Position numbers and translations under genes: made by a program. A stretch of 11,911 nt of DNA from SKPH01 sp051748565 (GTDB taxonomy: Bacteria; Bacillota; Dethiobacteria; DTU022): positions 1 through 11,911 of the forward strand of contig JBNJHN010000061.1 of NCBI GenBank assembly GCA_051748565.1, read 5' to 3'. Below the pieces are notes generated by a model, which saw nothing but the letters and a program-made list of their open reading frames with translations, was not told where the DNA came from and ran no database searches. Shown piece after piece: positions 1 through 6,306 of this stretch; within the stretch, counting starts at the first letter, position 1; the number at the start of each line of letters is the position of its first letter.

Positions 1-588
1 TGGCATCCTGGTCTGTCCGTAAAGGCTGTAGACGGGGATGCCCAGTTCTGCGTGGAGGTAGGATTCCACGTATTCTCCTGCCCCGGCCAGGCCGTCTATG
101 CCGTGTTCCGGGCCGTAGAGCGCTGCCAGGTCAATGTCTTCTGCTTCATGCAGGATGTCAATGGTGCTTTCCCCTTTGCTGTTTACTCCGCTCTGGTTTG
201 TGACCAGGCCCACCTTTTTACCCCGCACCAGGTCTCGTTCTTTCTCCAGCAAAACTTCACTGCCCAGTTTAAATTCTGCTCTAAAATTATCAATTAATCC
301 CAAGGCATATTGCATCATCCTGACCACATCTTTAACATTGATCTCTCCATCACCGGTAACGTCGGCTGCAGTTATCTGTTTATCTGTCAGAGTACGTAAT
401 TTCAGCACATACTGCATCGCCATAACAACATCCCTGACATCAACCAGGCCGTCTCCATTAAGGTCACCATAAGTTACCTCCGGCGCTGCCGTAAATCCGG
501 CAGGCAGGGCGGTGTAAAATATAATTACGATAAGCAGCGCTGCCGTAAATCCGGTTGTGATATTGACTTTATTTCTCATTTGCCGCAT
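1..588 (-). CDS. Secreted dockerin + NamZ-like (DUF1343) exo-N-acetylmuramidase, 3' end outside window
   Basis: Open from 588 to the window edge, giving 196 residues without a stop. Residues 1-35 form a signal peptide with a hydrophobic core (about 15-30). Residues 42-53 (DLNGDGLVDVRD) and 76-87 (DVTGDGEINVKD) are the paired calcium-binding loops of a type I dockerin, each followed by an amphipathic helix. From about residue 105 the sequence matches the start of the DUF1343/NamZ family: KKVGLVTNQSGV (124-135), STIDILHEA (141-149) and YGPEHGI (158-164). NamZ proteins remove terminal N-acetylmuramic acid from peptidoglycan fragments; that role is taken from the family. The start at 588 has AGAGGA six bases upstream; a second in-frame ATG lies at 579. 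Dockerin and NamZ assignments are strong. Whether the dockerin binds a cohesin is unknown. The catalytic part is missing from the window, so activity cannot be judged. Confidence 0.88.
   Translation of the reverse strand, partial: MRQMRNKVNITTGFTAALLIVIIFYTALPAGFTAAPEVTYGDLNGDGLVDVRDVVMAMQYVLKLRTLTDKQITAADVTGDGEINVKDVVRMMQYALGLIDNFRAEFKLGSEVLLEKERDLVRGKKVGLVTNQSGVNSKGESTIDILHEAEDIDLAALYGPEHGIDGLAGAGEYVESYLHAELGIPVYSLYGQTRMP
483..554. repeat. In-frame 18-bp direct repeat in the signal-peptide region
   Basis: GCGCTGCCGTAAATCCGG occurs at 483-500 and again, identical, at 537-554. The copies are 54 bases apart, exactly 18 codons, so the reading frame is kept. Each copy encodes GFTAA on the minus strand, once in the hydrophobic core and once next to the likely signal-peptidase site. 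It looks like a small internal duplication that lengthened the signal peptide. Confidence 0.85.
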
Positions 589-854
589 TTTAAATCCTCT
601 TCTCGCAATCCAGTTCAATTGCAAAAGATATTTTATACCCTGTGATTGGAGCTAATTTTTATATTTGGTGCTATAACCAAAGATCTTTTCATTGTTTAAG
701 CTATTATACTCCCATCGGGGCCTGTTAGAAAAGATTAAATAATAACAGGCCTGGCGGAGAAAAATTTTGAGCCATAAATGAAAGTTTGCCGGTAATAGCT
801 TTTGAAGTTATACTGAAAAGTAGCTTGGAAGTTCAGACCGGGAGGAGGCATATC
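589..854. promoter_or_regulatory. Divergent intergenic region with a 9-bp inverted repeat
   Basis: This stretch separates the minus-strand dockerin-NamZ gene from the plus-strand dehydrogenase and should hold both promoters. GGCCTGTTA at 719-727 and TAACAGGCC at 743-751 form a perfect 9-bp inverted repeat around a 15-base AT-rich loop. It could be an operator or an RNA hairpin. TATAAT reads on the minus strand at 708-703 and the overlapping TATACT on the plus strand at 705-710; both are possible -10 boxes, but neither has a good -35 partner. No coding potential was recognised. Confidence 0.4.
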
Positions 855-1520
855 ATGTCAAATAAACTTTGTGTTATCGCCGGTGTCGGCAGCGGTATGG
901 GTCAGGCTATTGCGCGTGCCTTTGCGCATGCCGGGTATGACCTGGCCCTTATTTCTCGTGAACCCGCAAATATGGAGCCGTACAAAAAGCAGGTCGAAGA
1001 AATCGGTCAACGGGCCACACTGCACCGGGCTGATGTTACCGACAGCAATTTGATGAAGGCTGCGTTTGACGAGATCATGACAGAATCAGGAGTCCCCGCT
1101 GTAGTGGTCTATAACGTGGCAACCATGACCGTGGAAAAACCCAGCGAACTGACCGAAAAGGTTATTTTGGAGACACTGCCACTGAATTTTTTCGGAGCGC
1201 TGCATACAACTGCGGCGATATTGCCCGCAATGCGCGAGCGTGGATCAGGGGTCCTGCTTTATACCTGTGGTGGCTTTGCAATCGAGCCCTCGGTCGAACG
1301 CGTGGCTCATTCCGTGGGTAAGGCTGCTCTGCGCAACTGGGTCTATGCCCTTCATAAAGAGCTAACCCCCGAGGACATTCTCGCTGCCACGGTTACAATT
1401 ACCCGTCCGATCGAGCCAGGCACAACTTACGACCCCGATTTTATCGCTTCCTTGTATTTGAAGCTGGCAGGCCAGCAGCCGCCGGACTGGGAGTGGGAGA
1501 TTATCCATAAGGAGCTGTAA
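855..1520 (+). CDS. Short-chain dehydrogenase/reductase-like protein with atypical active site
   Basis: The 221-residue protein has the Rossmann fold of the SDR superfamily. The cofactor loop GVGSGMG is at residues 10-16; Arg35 after strand 2 suggests NADP(H), and the adenine-pocket ADVTD is at 59-63. The usual NNAG is replaced by YNVAT (86-90), and the catalytic Ser region reads YTCGG (136-140). The YxxxK motif appears as HSVGK (152-156), so Lys156 is kept but the Tyr is His. Classical SDR oxidoreductase chemistry is therefore uncertain; the protein may have changed chemistry or a binding role. The length is slightly below the usual 240-260, with a shortened C-terminal substrate region. The start at 855 is set by GGGAGGAGG just upstream; a possible TTG at 786 lacks such a site. 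The substrate is unknown. Confidence 0.85.
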   Translation: MSNKLCVIAGVGSGMGQAIARAFAHAGYDLALISREPANMEPYKKQVEEIGQRATLHRADVTDSNLMKAAFDEIMTESGVPAVVVYNVATMTVEKPSELTEKVILETLPLNFFGALHTTAAILPAMRERGSGVLLYTCGGFAIEPSVERVAHSVGKAALRNWVYALHKELTPEDILAATVTITRPIEPGTTYDPDFIASLYLKLAGQQPPDWEWEIIHKEL

Positions 1521-1544
1521 TCCTTTCTGCAGCTTTGAACCGGG

Positions 1545-1577
1545 GCCCGGATAATATTATTAATAATCCGCCCGGGC
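1545..1577 (+). terminator. Possible hairpin downstream of the dehydrogenase
   Basis: GCCCGGAT (1545-1552) can pair with ATCC (1566-1569) and GGGC (1574-1577), leaving a four-base bulge and an AT-rich loop. It is followed by A-rich rather than T-rich sequence on the plus strand, so it is a weak candidate for an intrinsic terminator. Confidence 0.28.
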
Positions 1578-1605
1578 AAAAATAGTTTCATTGCCTTCCG
1601 ATATT

Positions 1606-1614
1606 TGATATAAT
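1606..1614 (+). promoter_or_regulatory. Extended -10 promoter for the zinc-ribbon gene
   Basis: TGATATAAT contains a perfect -10 box (TATAAT, 1609-1614) preceded by the TGN extension that compensates for a poor -35. Transcription would begin near 1621, about 50 bases before the ATG at 1674. No good -35 match is present. Confidence 0.5.
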
Positions 1615-1673
1615 TAAGATAGATTTAGTATGTTTTTTGCTGCACAAATGATCAGGCCGAAAGGGTGAACAAC

Positions 1674-1886
1674 ATGAGTGAGTTAAAATGTGTTTCATGC
1701 GGTCATACCGAAGAAACAAGCAACAAGTGGTTGAAGTGCCCGGAGTGTGGAGCTGCAATTTGCCGCCGATGCGGCAACCAGATGAAAAAAGAGCAGCAGA
1801 AAATTGAAACCCTTCGCAGTGGCAGTTTAGACGACAGGTTAAGGGTAACCTGCCCTAACTGCAGATATGACATGTATTCTTTATAA
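1674..1886 (+). CDS. Small four-CxxC zinc-ribbon protein, function unknown
   Basis: A 70-residue cytoplasmic protein with eight cysteines in four CxxC pairs: CVSC (6-9), CPEC (22-25), CRRC (30-33) and CPNC (60-63). The spacing is typical of zinc ribbons and allows two Zn(II) sites. A charged, probably helical segment (about 37-55, KKEQQKIETL) lies between the third and fourth pairs. No signal peptide or membrane segment is present. I do not recognise a named family; zinc-ribbon proteins of this size commonly bind nucleic acid or proteins. The ATG at 1674 is preferred because AAAGGG lies eight bases upstream; a GTG at 1665 in the same frame overlaps that site. The gene appears monocistronic, with its own promoter-like sequence and a strong terminator. 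Confidence 0.75.
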   Translation: MSELKCVSCGHTEETSNKWLKCPECGAAICRRCGNQMKKEQQKIETLRSGSLDDRLRVTCPNCRYDMYSL

Positions 1887-1920
1887 TTTGCTCTCTTTAT
1901 AACTTGACGAATCATTTGAT

Positions 1921-1952
1921 AAGTAATGCTATATTATTTAGCATTACTTTTT
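1921..1952 (+). terminator. Rho-independent terminator after the zinc-ribbon gene
   Basis: An 11-bp perfect stem, AAGTAATGCTA (1921-1931) with TAGCATTACTT (1939-1949), has a 7-base loop and runs into TTTTT (1948-1952). It lies 34 bases after the stop codon at 1886. Confidence 0.88.
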
Positions 1953-2258
1953 ATTGGGCTTAATTATGAAAAGATAGATTACTCTAACCAGAAAGGCCAG
2001 TTTGTCATCCCGGTAGTAGTGATGGTAAAATTAGATCTAAAGTATGGATAAAAAATTTAAGTTTCTCCATGTAAGCCATGATCCAATGAATTTTTAAATA
2101 GAAAGTTAACGGTGAAAATGTTACAATACTGACAATAGTTTTCGCTGGTCGCATAAAAATGAAATATAAAATTGCCTTCGGAAAGGATGTGAAAAGAGAA
2201 CTTTTGCTATATAGCCTCAAATTTTTCAAGATCAACAAATAAGAGAAGGGGGATTTTT
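1953..2258. other. AT-rich leader upstream of potD
   Basis: With the preceding terminator this is a gene-free stretch of about 370 bases. No riboswitch class, tRNA or clear -35/-10 pair was recognised, although the potD promoter should be here. A frame open from about 2096 to 2242 encodes a lysine-rich stretch; its only ATG is at 2159, giving a 27-residue peptide (MKYKIAFGKDVKREL then YSLKFFKINK) that stops immediately before the potD ribosome binding site. It has no convincing ribosome binding site and no recognised relative. It may be a leader peptide or a decayed gene remnant, or may mean nothing. Confidence 0.35.
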
Positions 2259-3356
2259 ATGTTTAGTCTATTGAAGAGTAACAACCGTACTTTGCTTCTG
2301 GCCATCCTTGCCGGATTACTGATATTTGCCATAACCGGCTGCAATGGCGAAGATGCAGCCCCGGTTGACACAGATCCGGTAGAAGAGGCTCTTGCTGATA
2401 CAATTTACATGCTTAACTGGAGTGATTATGTCAACCCTGATGCAGTAGCCAGCTTTGAGGAAGAATATGGCGTTAATGTAGAGATCGACTTTTACGCCAA
2501 CATGGACGAGCTTCTGGCTAAGCTCCAGGCCAACCCAGGAGTCTATGACTTAATGGTCACCTCGGATTATATGCTTGAAGTAATGATCGAACTCGATATG
2601 CTTGACGAGTTGGATTACAGCAACATCCCTAATATCGAAAATGTGATTCCCTATTTCAGAGATACCGCCATCGACCCCGGCGGAAAATATTCAGTAATAT
2701 ACGCATTTGGAACCACCGGACTGGCCTACAATACAAAATATGTGGAGGCTGCCGATTCGTGGGCCGTGCTATGGGATCCTCAATACCAGGGCCGCGTTTC
2801 GATTATGGATGATGCCCGGGAAGGGTTAGCCCCGATTTTACAGTACCTGGGTTACTCAATCAACACTACCGATGAAGCAGAATTATTGGAAGCCAGGGAT
2901 GCCGCAATCGAGCTTAAAGATAACTTGCTCGACTTTATCATCGTTGGGATGGAAGAGATGCTTGCCGCTGAAGAGGTTTGGCTGATGCAAACCTGGAGCG
3001 GGCGGGCCCTCAGAGCACAGGCAGAAAACCCGGCCATCGAATACGTAATCCCCGCAGAAGGTGGAAGTGTATGGATGGAATACCTGAATGTACCGAAGGA
3101 TGCCCCTAACAAATATACCGCTGAGCTGTTCATCAATTACCTGCTTGATGCCGAGGTTAACCTGGAAAACGCCCTCTATATCCAGTACGGTACAGGCAAC
3201 CAGGCTGCACTGGACATTGCAGATCCCGATTATCGTGACAACACGATTATCAACCCGACGATTGAAGAGCTGGAAAGCCTGGAACCGTTGACTGACGTAG
3301 GCGCTGCAACAGAGCTTTACGACCGGATCTGGACGGAAATTCTTGCAGCAAGATAA
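2259..3356 (+). CDS. potD: Spermidine/putrescine-binding lipoprotein of ABC importer
   Basis: The 365-residue protein is an extracellular solute receptor of the PotD/PotF family. Residues 1-28 are a lipoprotein signal ending in the lipobox ITGC, with Cys28 as the lipidation site. A short acidic linker (30-46) follows, then the binding domain starting at TIYMLNWSDYV. Positions matching polyamine contacts of E. coli PotD are visible: Trp54 and Tyr57 (NWSDY), Asp185 and Glu188 (DDARE), Trp246 (QTWSG) and Trp272. The conserved WMD is WME here, so the Asp that contacts an amine group is Glu274. It would deliver polyamine to the permease made by the next three genes. The start has GAGAAGGGGG a few bases upstream. 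It is first in a potD-A-B-C operon, unlike the A-B-C-D order in E. coli; potA follows 28 bases later. Exact substrate specificity is inferred. Confidence 0.93.
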   Translation: MFSLLKSNNRTLLLAILAGLLIFAITGCNGEDAAPVDTDPVEEALADTIYMLNWSDYVNPDAVASFEEEYGVNVEIDFYANMDELLAKLQANPGVYDLMVTSDYMLEVMIELDMLDELDYSNIPNIENVIPYFRDTAIDPGGKYSVIYAFGTTGLAYNTKYVEAADSWAVLWDPQYQGRVSIMDDAREGLAPILQYLGYSINTTDEAELLEARDAAIELKDNLLDFIIVGMEEMLAAEEVWLMQTWSGRALRAQAENPAIEYVIPAEGGSVWMEYLNVPKDAPNKYTAELFINYLLDAEVNLENALYIQYGTGNQAALDIADPDYRDNTIINPTIEELESLEPLTDVGAATELYDRIWTEILAAR

Positions 3357-3384
3357 GAGAATTTTAAAGACTTAACAGGATCGG

Positions 3385-4518
3385 GTGATCAGCTTGGAAA
3401 AACAGGCAATGGTTGAACTTGTTGATGTAGCAAAAAGTTTCGGTGACGTAGATGCAGTTAAAGGGATCTCATTGGAGATTTTTCACGGCGAATTTATTAC
3501 TTTACTGGGCCCCAGCGGCTGTGGCAAAACTACTACGCTGAGGATGATCGGCGGTTTTGAAGAACCCGACCGCGGCGACGTACTGATCGAAGGCCTTTCG
3601 GTAAAGGGTAAAAAGCCTTTTCAGCGGGATGTCAATACTGTTTTTCAAAGCTACGCTCTTTTTCCGCACATGAATGTTTTCAACAATGTTGCATTCGGCA
3701 TGAAGATGAAAAATGTGAAGGAAAAAGAATTCCGCCCGAGAATAGAAGAAGCACTCAGCATGGTTAAGATGGATCAATACGCCGACCGTCTGCCAAAACA
3801 GCTGAGCGGGGGCGAACAGCAGCGTATAGCAGTGGCCCGGGCGATTGTCAACAATCCCCGGGTCCTGCTGCTCGACGAGCCGCTGGGTGCCCTTGACCTA
3901 AAACTACGCAAGCAAATGCAGGTTGAACTGAAACACCTTCAGAAAAAGTTGAACATGACTTTCATCTACGTAACCCATGACCAGGAGGAAGCGCTGGTTA
4001 TGTCAGACCGTGTTGTAGTAATGAATAATGGACTGGTCGAACAGGTGGACACCCCTACAGAAGTTTACCGTTACCCGAAAAGCAGGTTTGTGGCTGATTT
4101 TATCGGAGACACAAATCTGCTACAGTGTACCGTGCGAAGCATCAAAGACGAACTTCTTATACTGGACTACCAGGGAACCTCATTTAAATCTCTGGCCCGC
4201 CTTGAAGGCATCGCTGCAACAGGTGACAAAGGCTATCTTTCAATCCGCCCTGAGGAAATCAGCATCAGCGAACAGGAACCGCAAACCCTGCAAACTGCCA
4301 AAGAACCTTTAAGCATAAACTCTGAAATAAATGTTTTGCCGGCAGTGGTAGAAGAGATTATTTTTGTCGGTTCCAACGCAAAGCTAATCGCCCGAACAAA
4401 AACGTCTACAGGGTTTAGAATCACAGCGCATACTTCACTGGCCTCCGGAAATTACCTGTTGAACAGGGACGTTTTCCTTTCCTGGGAACCCGGGCAGTCG
4501 GTATTTGTCACGGAGTGA
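3385..4518 (+). CDS. potA: Polyamine ABC transporter ATP-binding subunit
   Basis: The 377-residue ATPase energises the importer at the cytoplasmic face of the membrane. Walker A GPSGCGKTT is at 42-50, Q-loop Gln88, signature LSGGEQQR at 140-147, Walker B LLLDEP at 161-166 and H-loop His198. The C-terminal part (about 240-377) is the TOBE regulatory domain, with the usual SIRPEEI at 286-292. Length and domain order match PotA. Translation probably begins at GTG 3385, behind AGGATCGGG; a later in-frame ATG at 3409 would remove only eight residues and leave the domain whole. potB begins nine bases after its stop, indicating one transcript. The assignment to polyamines rather than another CUT1-like substrate rests on the neighbouring potD, potB and potC. 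Confidence 0.95.
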   Translation: MISLEKQAMVELVDVAKSFGDVDAVKGISLEIFHGEFITLLGPSGCGKTTTLRMIGGFEEPDRGDVLIEGLSVKGKKPFQRDVNTVFQSYALFPHMNVFNNVAFGMKMKNVKEKEFRPRIEEALSMVKMDQYADRLPKQLSGGEQQRIAVARAIVNNPRVLLLDEPLGALDLKLRKQMQVELKHLQKKLNMTFIYVTHDQEEALVMSDRVVVMNNGLVEQVDTPTEVYRYPKSRFVADFIGDTNLLQCTVRSIKDELLILDYQGTSFKSLARLEGIAATGDKGYLSIRPEEISISEQEPQTLQTAKEPLSINSEINVLPAVVEEIIFVGSNAKLIARTKTSTGFRITAHTSLASGNYLLNRDVFLSWEPGQSVFVTE

Positions 4519-4527
4519 TCTGAATTA

Positions 4528-5421
4528 ATGCAGAAAGAAAAACCTGCCTTGAGCAAACAAAGCCCGAAAGCTGCTCGTTTTGACTGGGGCAGGCTTTTTT
4601 TGGGTATTCCAACTTTTTTCTGGTTTATATGCCTGATTATCATTCCCCTGATCATGACCCTGATCCTTAGTTTTGCTTCGCGTGACGCTTACGGCCGAAT
4701 AATATATGAATGGTCATTTGATAATTACATCCGCTTTTTAGATCCTCTTTACCTGCAAATCTTATGGCGCTCATTTTACCTGGGCTTTTTTACAGTAGTA
4801 ATCTGCATTTTAATCGGCTATCCCCTGGCATATTTTATTGCCCGCAGCCCGAAAAACATGAAACCCATCTATTTGATGCTGGTAATTGCTCCATTCTGGA
4901 TCAACCTGCTGATTAGGGCCTATGGATGGATGATTTTGCTGCGCTATGAAGGAATCATCAACCTGTTCCTGCGCAGGATCGACTTGATCGAAGAACCGCT
5001 TCAGTTGATGTACAATGACGGAGCAGTACTGGTTGGGCTGGTCTATGTATTTTTGCAGTTCATGGTCCTGCCTCTTTTTGCCACGATAGACAAGATGGAC
5101 TGGACCCTGCTCGAATCTGCCCAGGATCTGGGAGCAAAACCTTTTCGCACCTTCAGACACATTACCTTGCCCCTGACCATGCCGGGAATTATCGGCGGAT
5201 CAATCCTGACCTTTGTTCCTGCTTTTGGCAGCTTTATCATTCCCCGCATCCTTGGCGGTTCACGTTCAATCATGATCGGTAATATTATTGAAACCCAGAT
5301 CAAGGTGGCCCGCAACTGGCCTTTTGCAGCATCATCAGCGGTTATTTTAATTTCAGCCGCTTTTTTGGGAATGCTGATTTATATCAAATTCAGCGGTAGA
5401 ACCCTGATGGGGGGCGATTAA
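4528..5421 (+). CDS. potB: Polyamine ABC transporter permease subunit PotB
   Basis: The 297-residue inner-membrane protein has six predicted membrane spans: about 22-50, 82-105, 112-137, 165-185, 218-240 and 265-287. The EAA loop that docks on the ATPase is ESAQDLGAKPFRTF (196-209) followed by the characteristic Pro-rich turn TLPLTMPG (213-220). With PotC it forms the channel. GGAG lies 12 bases before the ATG, a long spacer, so coupling to potA termination may help initiation; no other start exists after the in-frame stop at 4516. The last codons cross a run of six G (5409-5414) and the TAA at 5419-5421 touches the likely start region of potC. Confidence 0.94.
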   Translation: MQKEKPALSKQSPKAARFDWGRLFLGIPTFFWFICLIIIPLIMTLILSFASRDAYGRIIYEWSFDNYIRFLDPLYLQILWRSFYLGFFTVVICILIGYPLAYFIARSPKNMKPIYLMLVIAPFWINLLIRAYGWMILLRYEGIINLFLRRIDLIEEPLQLMYNDGAVLVGLVYVFLQFMVLPLFATIDKMDWTLLESAQDLGAKPFRTFRHITLPLTMPGIIGGSILTFVPAFGSFIIPRILGGSRSIMIGNIIETQIKVARNWPFAASSAVILISAAFLGMLIYIKFSGRTLMGGD

Positions 5422-5425
5422 AATT
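5409..5425 (+). promoter_or_regulatory. Ribosome binding site and probable ATT start of potC
   Basis: GGGGGG at 5409-5414 lies eight bases before ATT at 5423-5425, and two bases before another ATT at 5417 that overlaps the potB stop. The potC frame is open from 5408 and contains no ATG, GTG or TTG until GTG 5495, which lies inside the first membrane span. ATT is a rare but known bacterial start codon (E. coli infC). Confidence 0.55.
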
Positions 5426-6202
5426 ACAGGTAAGCCGGGCTGGCTTTTTAAACTTTATATCCTGCTTATCTTTGCCTTTCTATACCTTCCTGTCGTGGTT
5501 TTAGTTGTCTTTTCTTTTAATGAATCACCAATAATCGGGGTTTGGAGCGGGTTTAGTCTGCAATGGTACGAGTCGCTGATCGGTAACCGGGCCGTTGTGT
5601 CAGCGGCGAAAAACAGCATGATTGTAAGTTTTTCAGCAACGATTGCCGCCACCTTTATCGGCACAACTACAGCACTCTTGATGGAGAGAAAAGGATGGTT
5701 CAGAGGAAAAAAAGTAATCGACCCGATGCTGTACATGCCCCTAATGATCCCCGAAGTGGTTTTTGCAATCTCACTTTTAACTGTGTTTACATTGGTCGGT
5801 ATCAGGCTGAGCTTTGTTACCCTGATCCTTGGCCATATCGCCTTTATCAGCGCTTTTGTAATCGTAACGATCAGGGTTCGCCTGGCCGGAACCGACCGGT
5901 CTCTGGAAGAGGCGGCAATGGATCTTGGCGCCAACGAGTGGAAATCTTTTTGGTATGTTACTTTCCCGATACTTTTACCCGGAATAATCGGCGGGGCACT
6001 GCTCGGTTTCGCCATTTCCCTTGAAGACTTCGTGATCACCTTTTTTACAGCAGGGCCAGGGTCATCAACTCTCCCATTGTGGATCTGGGGCACACTCAGA
6101 AAAGGTATTTCACCTGATATTAATGCCCTTTCCACGATCATGGTCCTGGTCAGCCTCAGTGTAGTTATGGTTGCCCAGCTGATAAATCGCAAAAAGATTT
6201 AA
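5423..6202 (+). CDS. potC: Polyamine ABC transporter permease subunit PotC, likely ATT start
   Basis: The second membrane subunit of the importer, 259 residues from ATT 5423 (261 from ATT 5417), close to E. coli PotC length. Six membrane spans are expected; the first (about 11-32) includes FAFLYLPVVV and is followed by FSFNES, matching the PotC N-terminus. The EAA loop EEAAMDLGA is at 162-170, followed by FPILLPG ending near residue 187. A start at GTG 5495 would give 235 residues and cut away most of span 1, so it is unlikely. Alternatives to an ATT start are a +1 slip on the six-G run at the end of potB, giving a PotB-PotC fusion, or a sequence error in that run. Translation is probably coupled to potB. 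Confidence 0.88.
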   Translation: MTGKPGWLFKLYILLIFAFLYLPVVVLVVFSFNESPIIGVWSGFSLQWYESLIGNRAVVSAAKNSMIVSFSATIAATFIGTTTALLMERKGWFRGKKVIDPMLYMPLMIPEVVFAISLLTVFTLVGIRLSFVTLILGHIAFISAFVIVTIRVRLAGTDRSLEEAAMDLGANEWKSFWYVTFPILLPGIIGGALLGFAISLEDFVITFFTAGPGSSTLPLWIWGTLRKGISPDINALSTIMVLVSLSVVMVAQLINRKKI

Positions 6203-6306
6203 GTATCCTTCTCCTATAATTGAACCCTCAAAGGATTTGCATCCGGGAAAATATGCTGCCGGTTTTCAGAAGCCGGTCACATCTTATCGATGAAGGGGCG
6301 GTTAAA

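Noticed and set aside
52..472. Plus-strand open frames at the left end
   Set aside because: They lie antisense to the minus-strand dockerin-NamZ gene, which has clear domain motifs.
786..854. TTG 786 as the dehydrogenase start
   Set aside because: There is no ribosome binding site, and the extra 23 residues precede the Rossmann fold; GGGAGGAGG supports ATG 855.
2005..2238. 77-codon minus-strand frame in the potD leader
   Set aside because: AT-rich region, no ribosome binding site and no recognisable protein features.
5455..6192. 245-codon open frame on the minus strand across potC
   Set aside because: It mirrors the full length of the clearly coding potC gene, has low-complexity, arginine/threonine/isoleucine-rich composition and no recognisable domain; it is an antisense shadow.
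5495..6202. GTG 5495 as the potC start
   Set aside because: It removes most of the first membrane span and gives 235 residues; the conserved N-terminus is encoded upstream.
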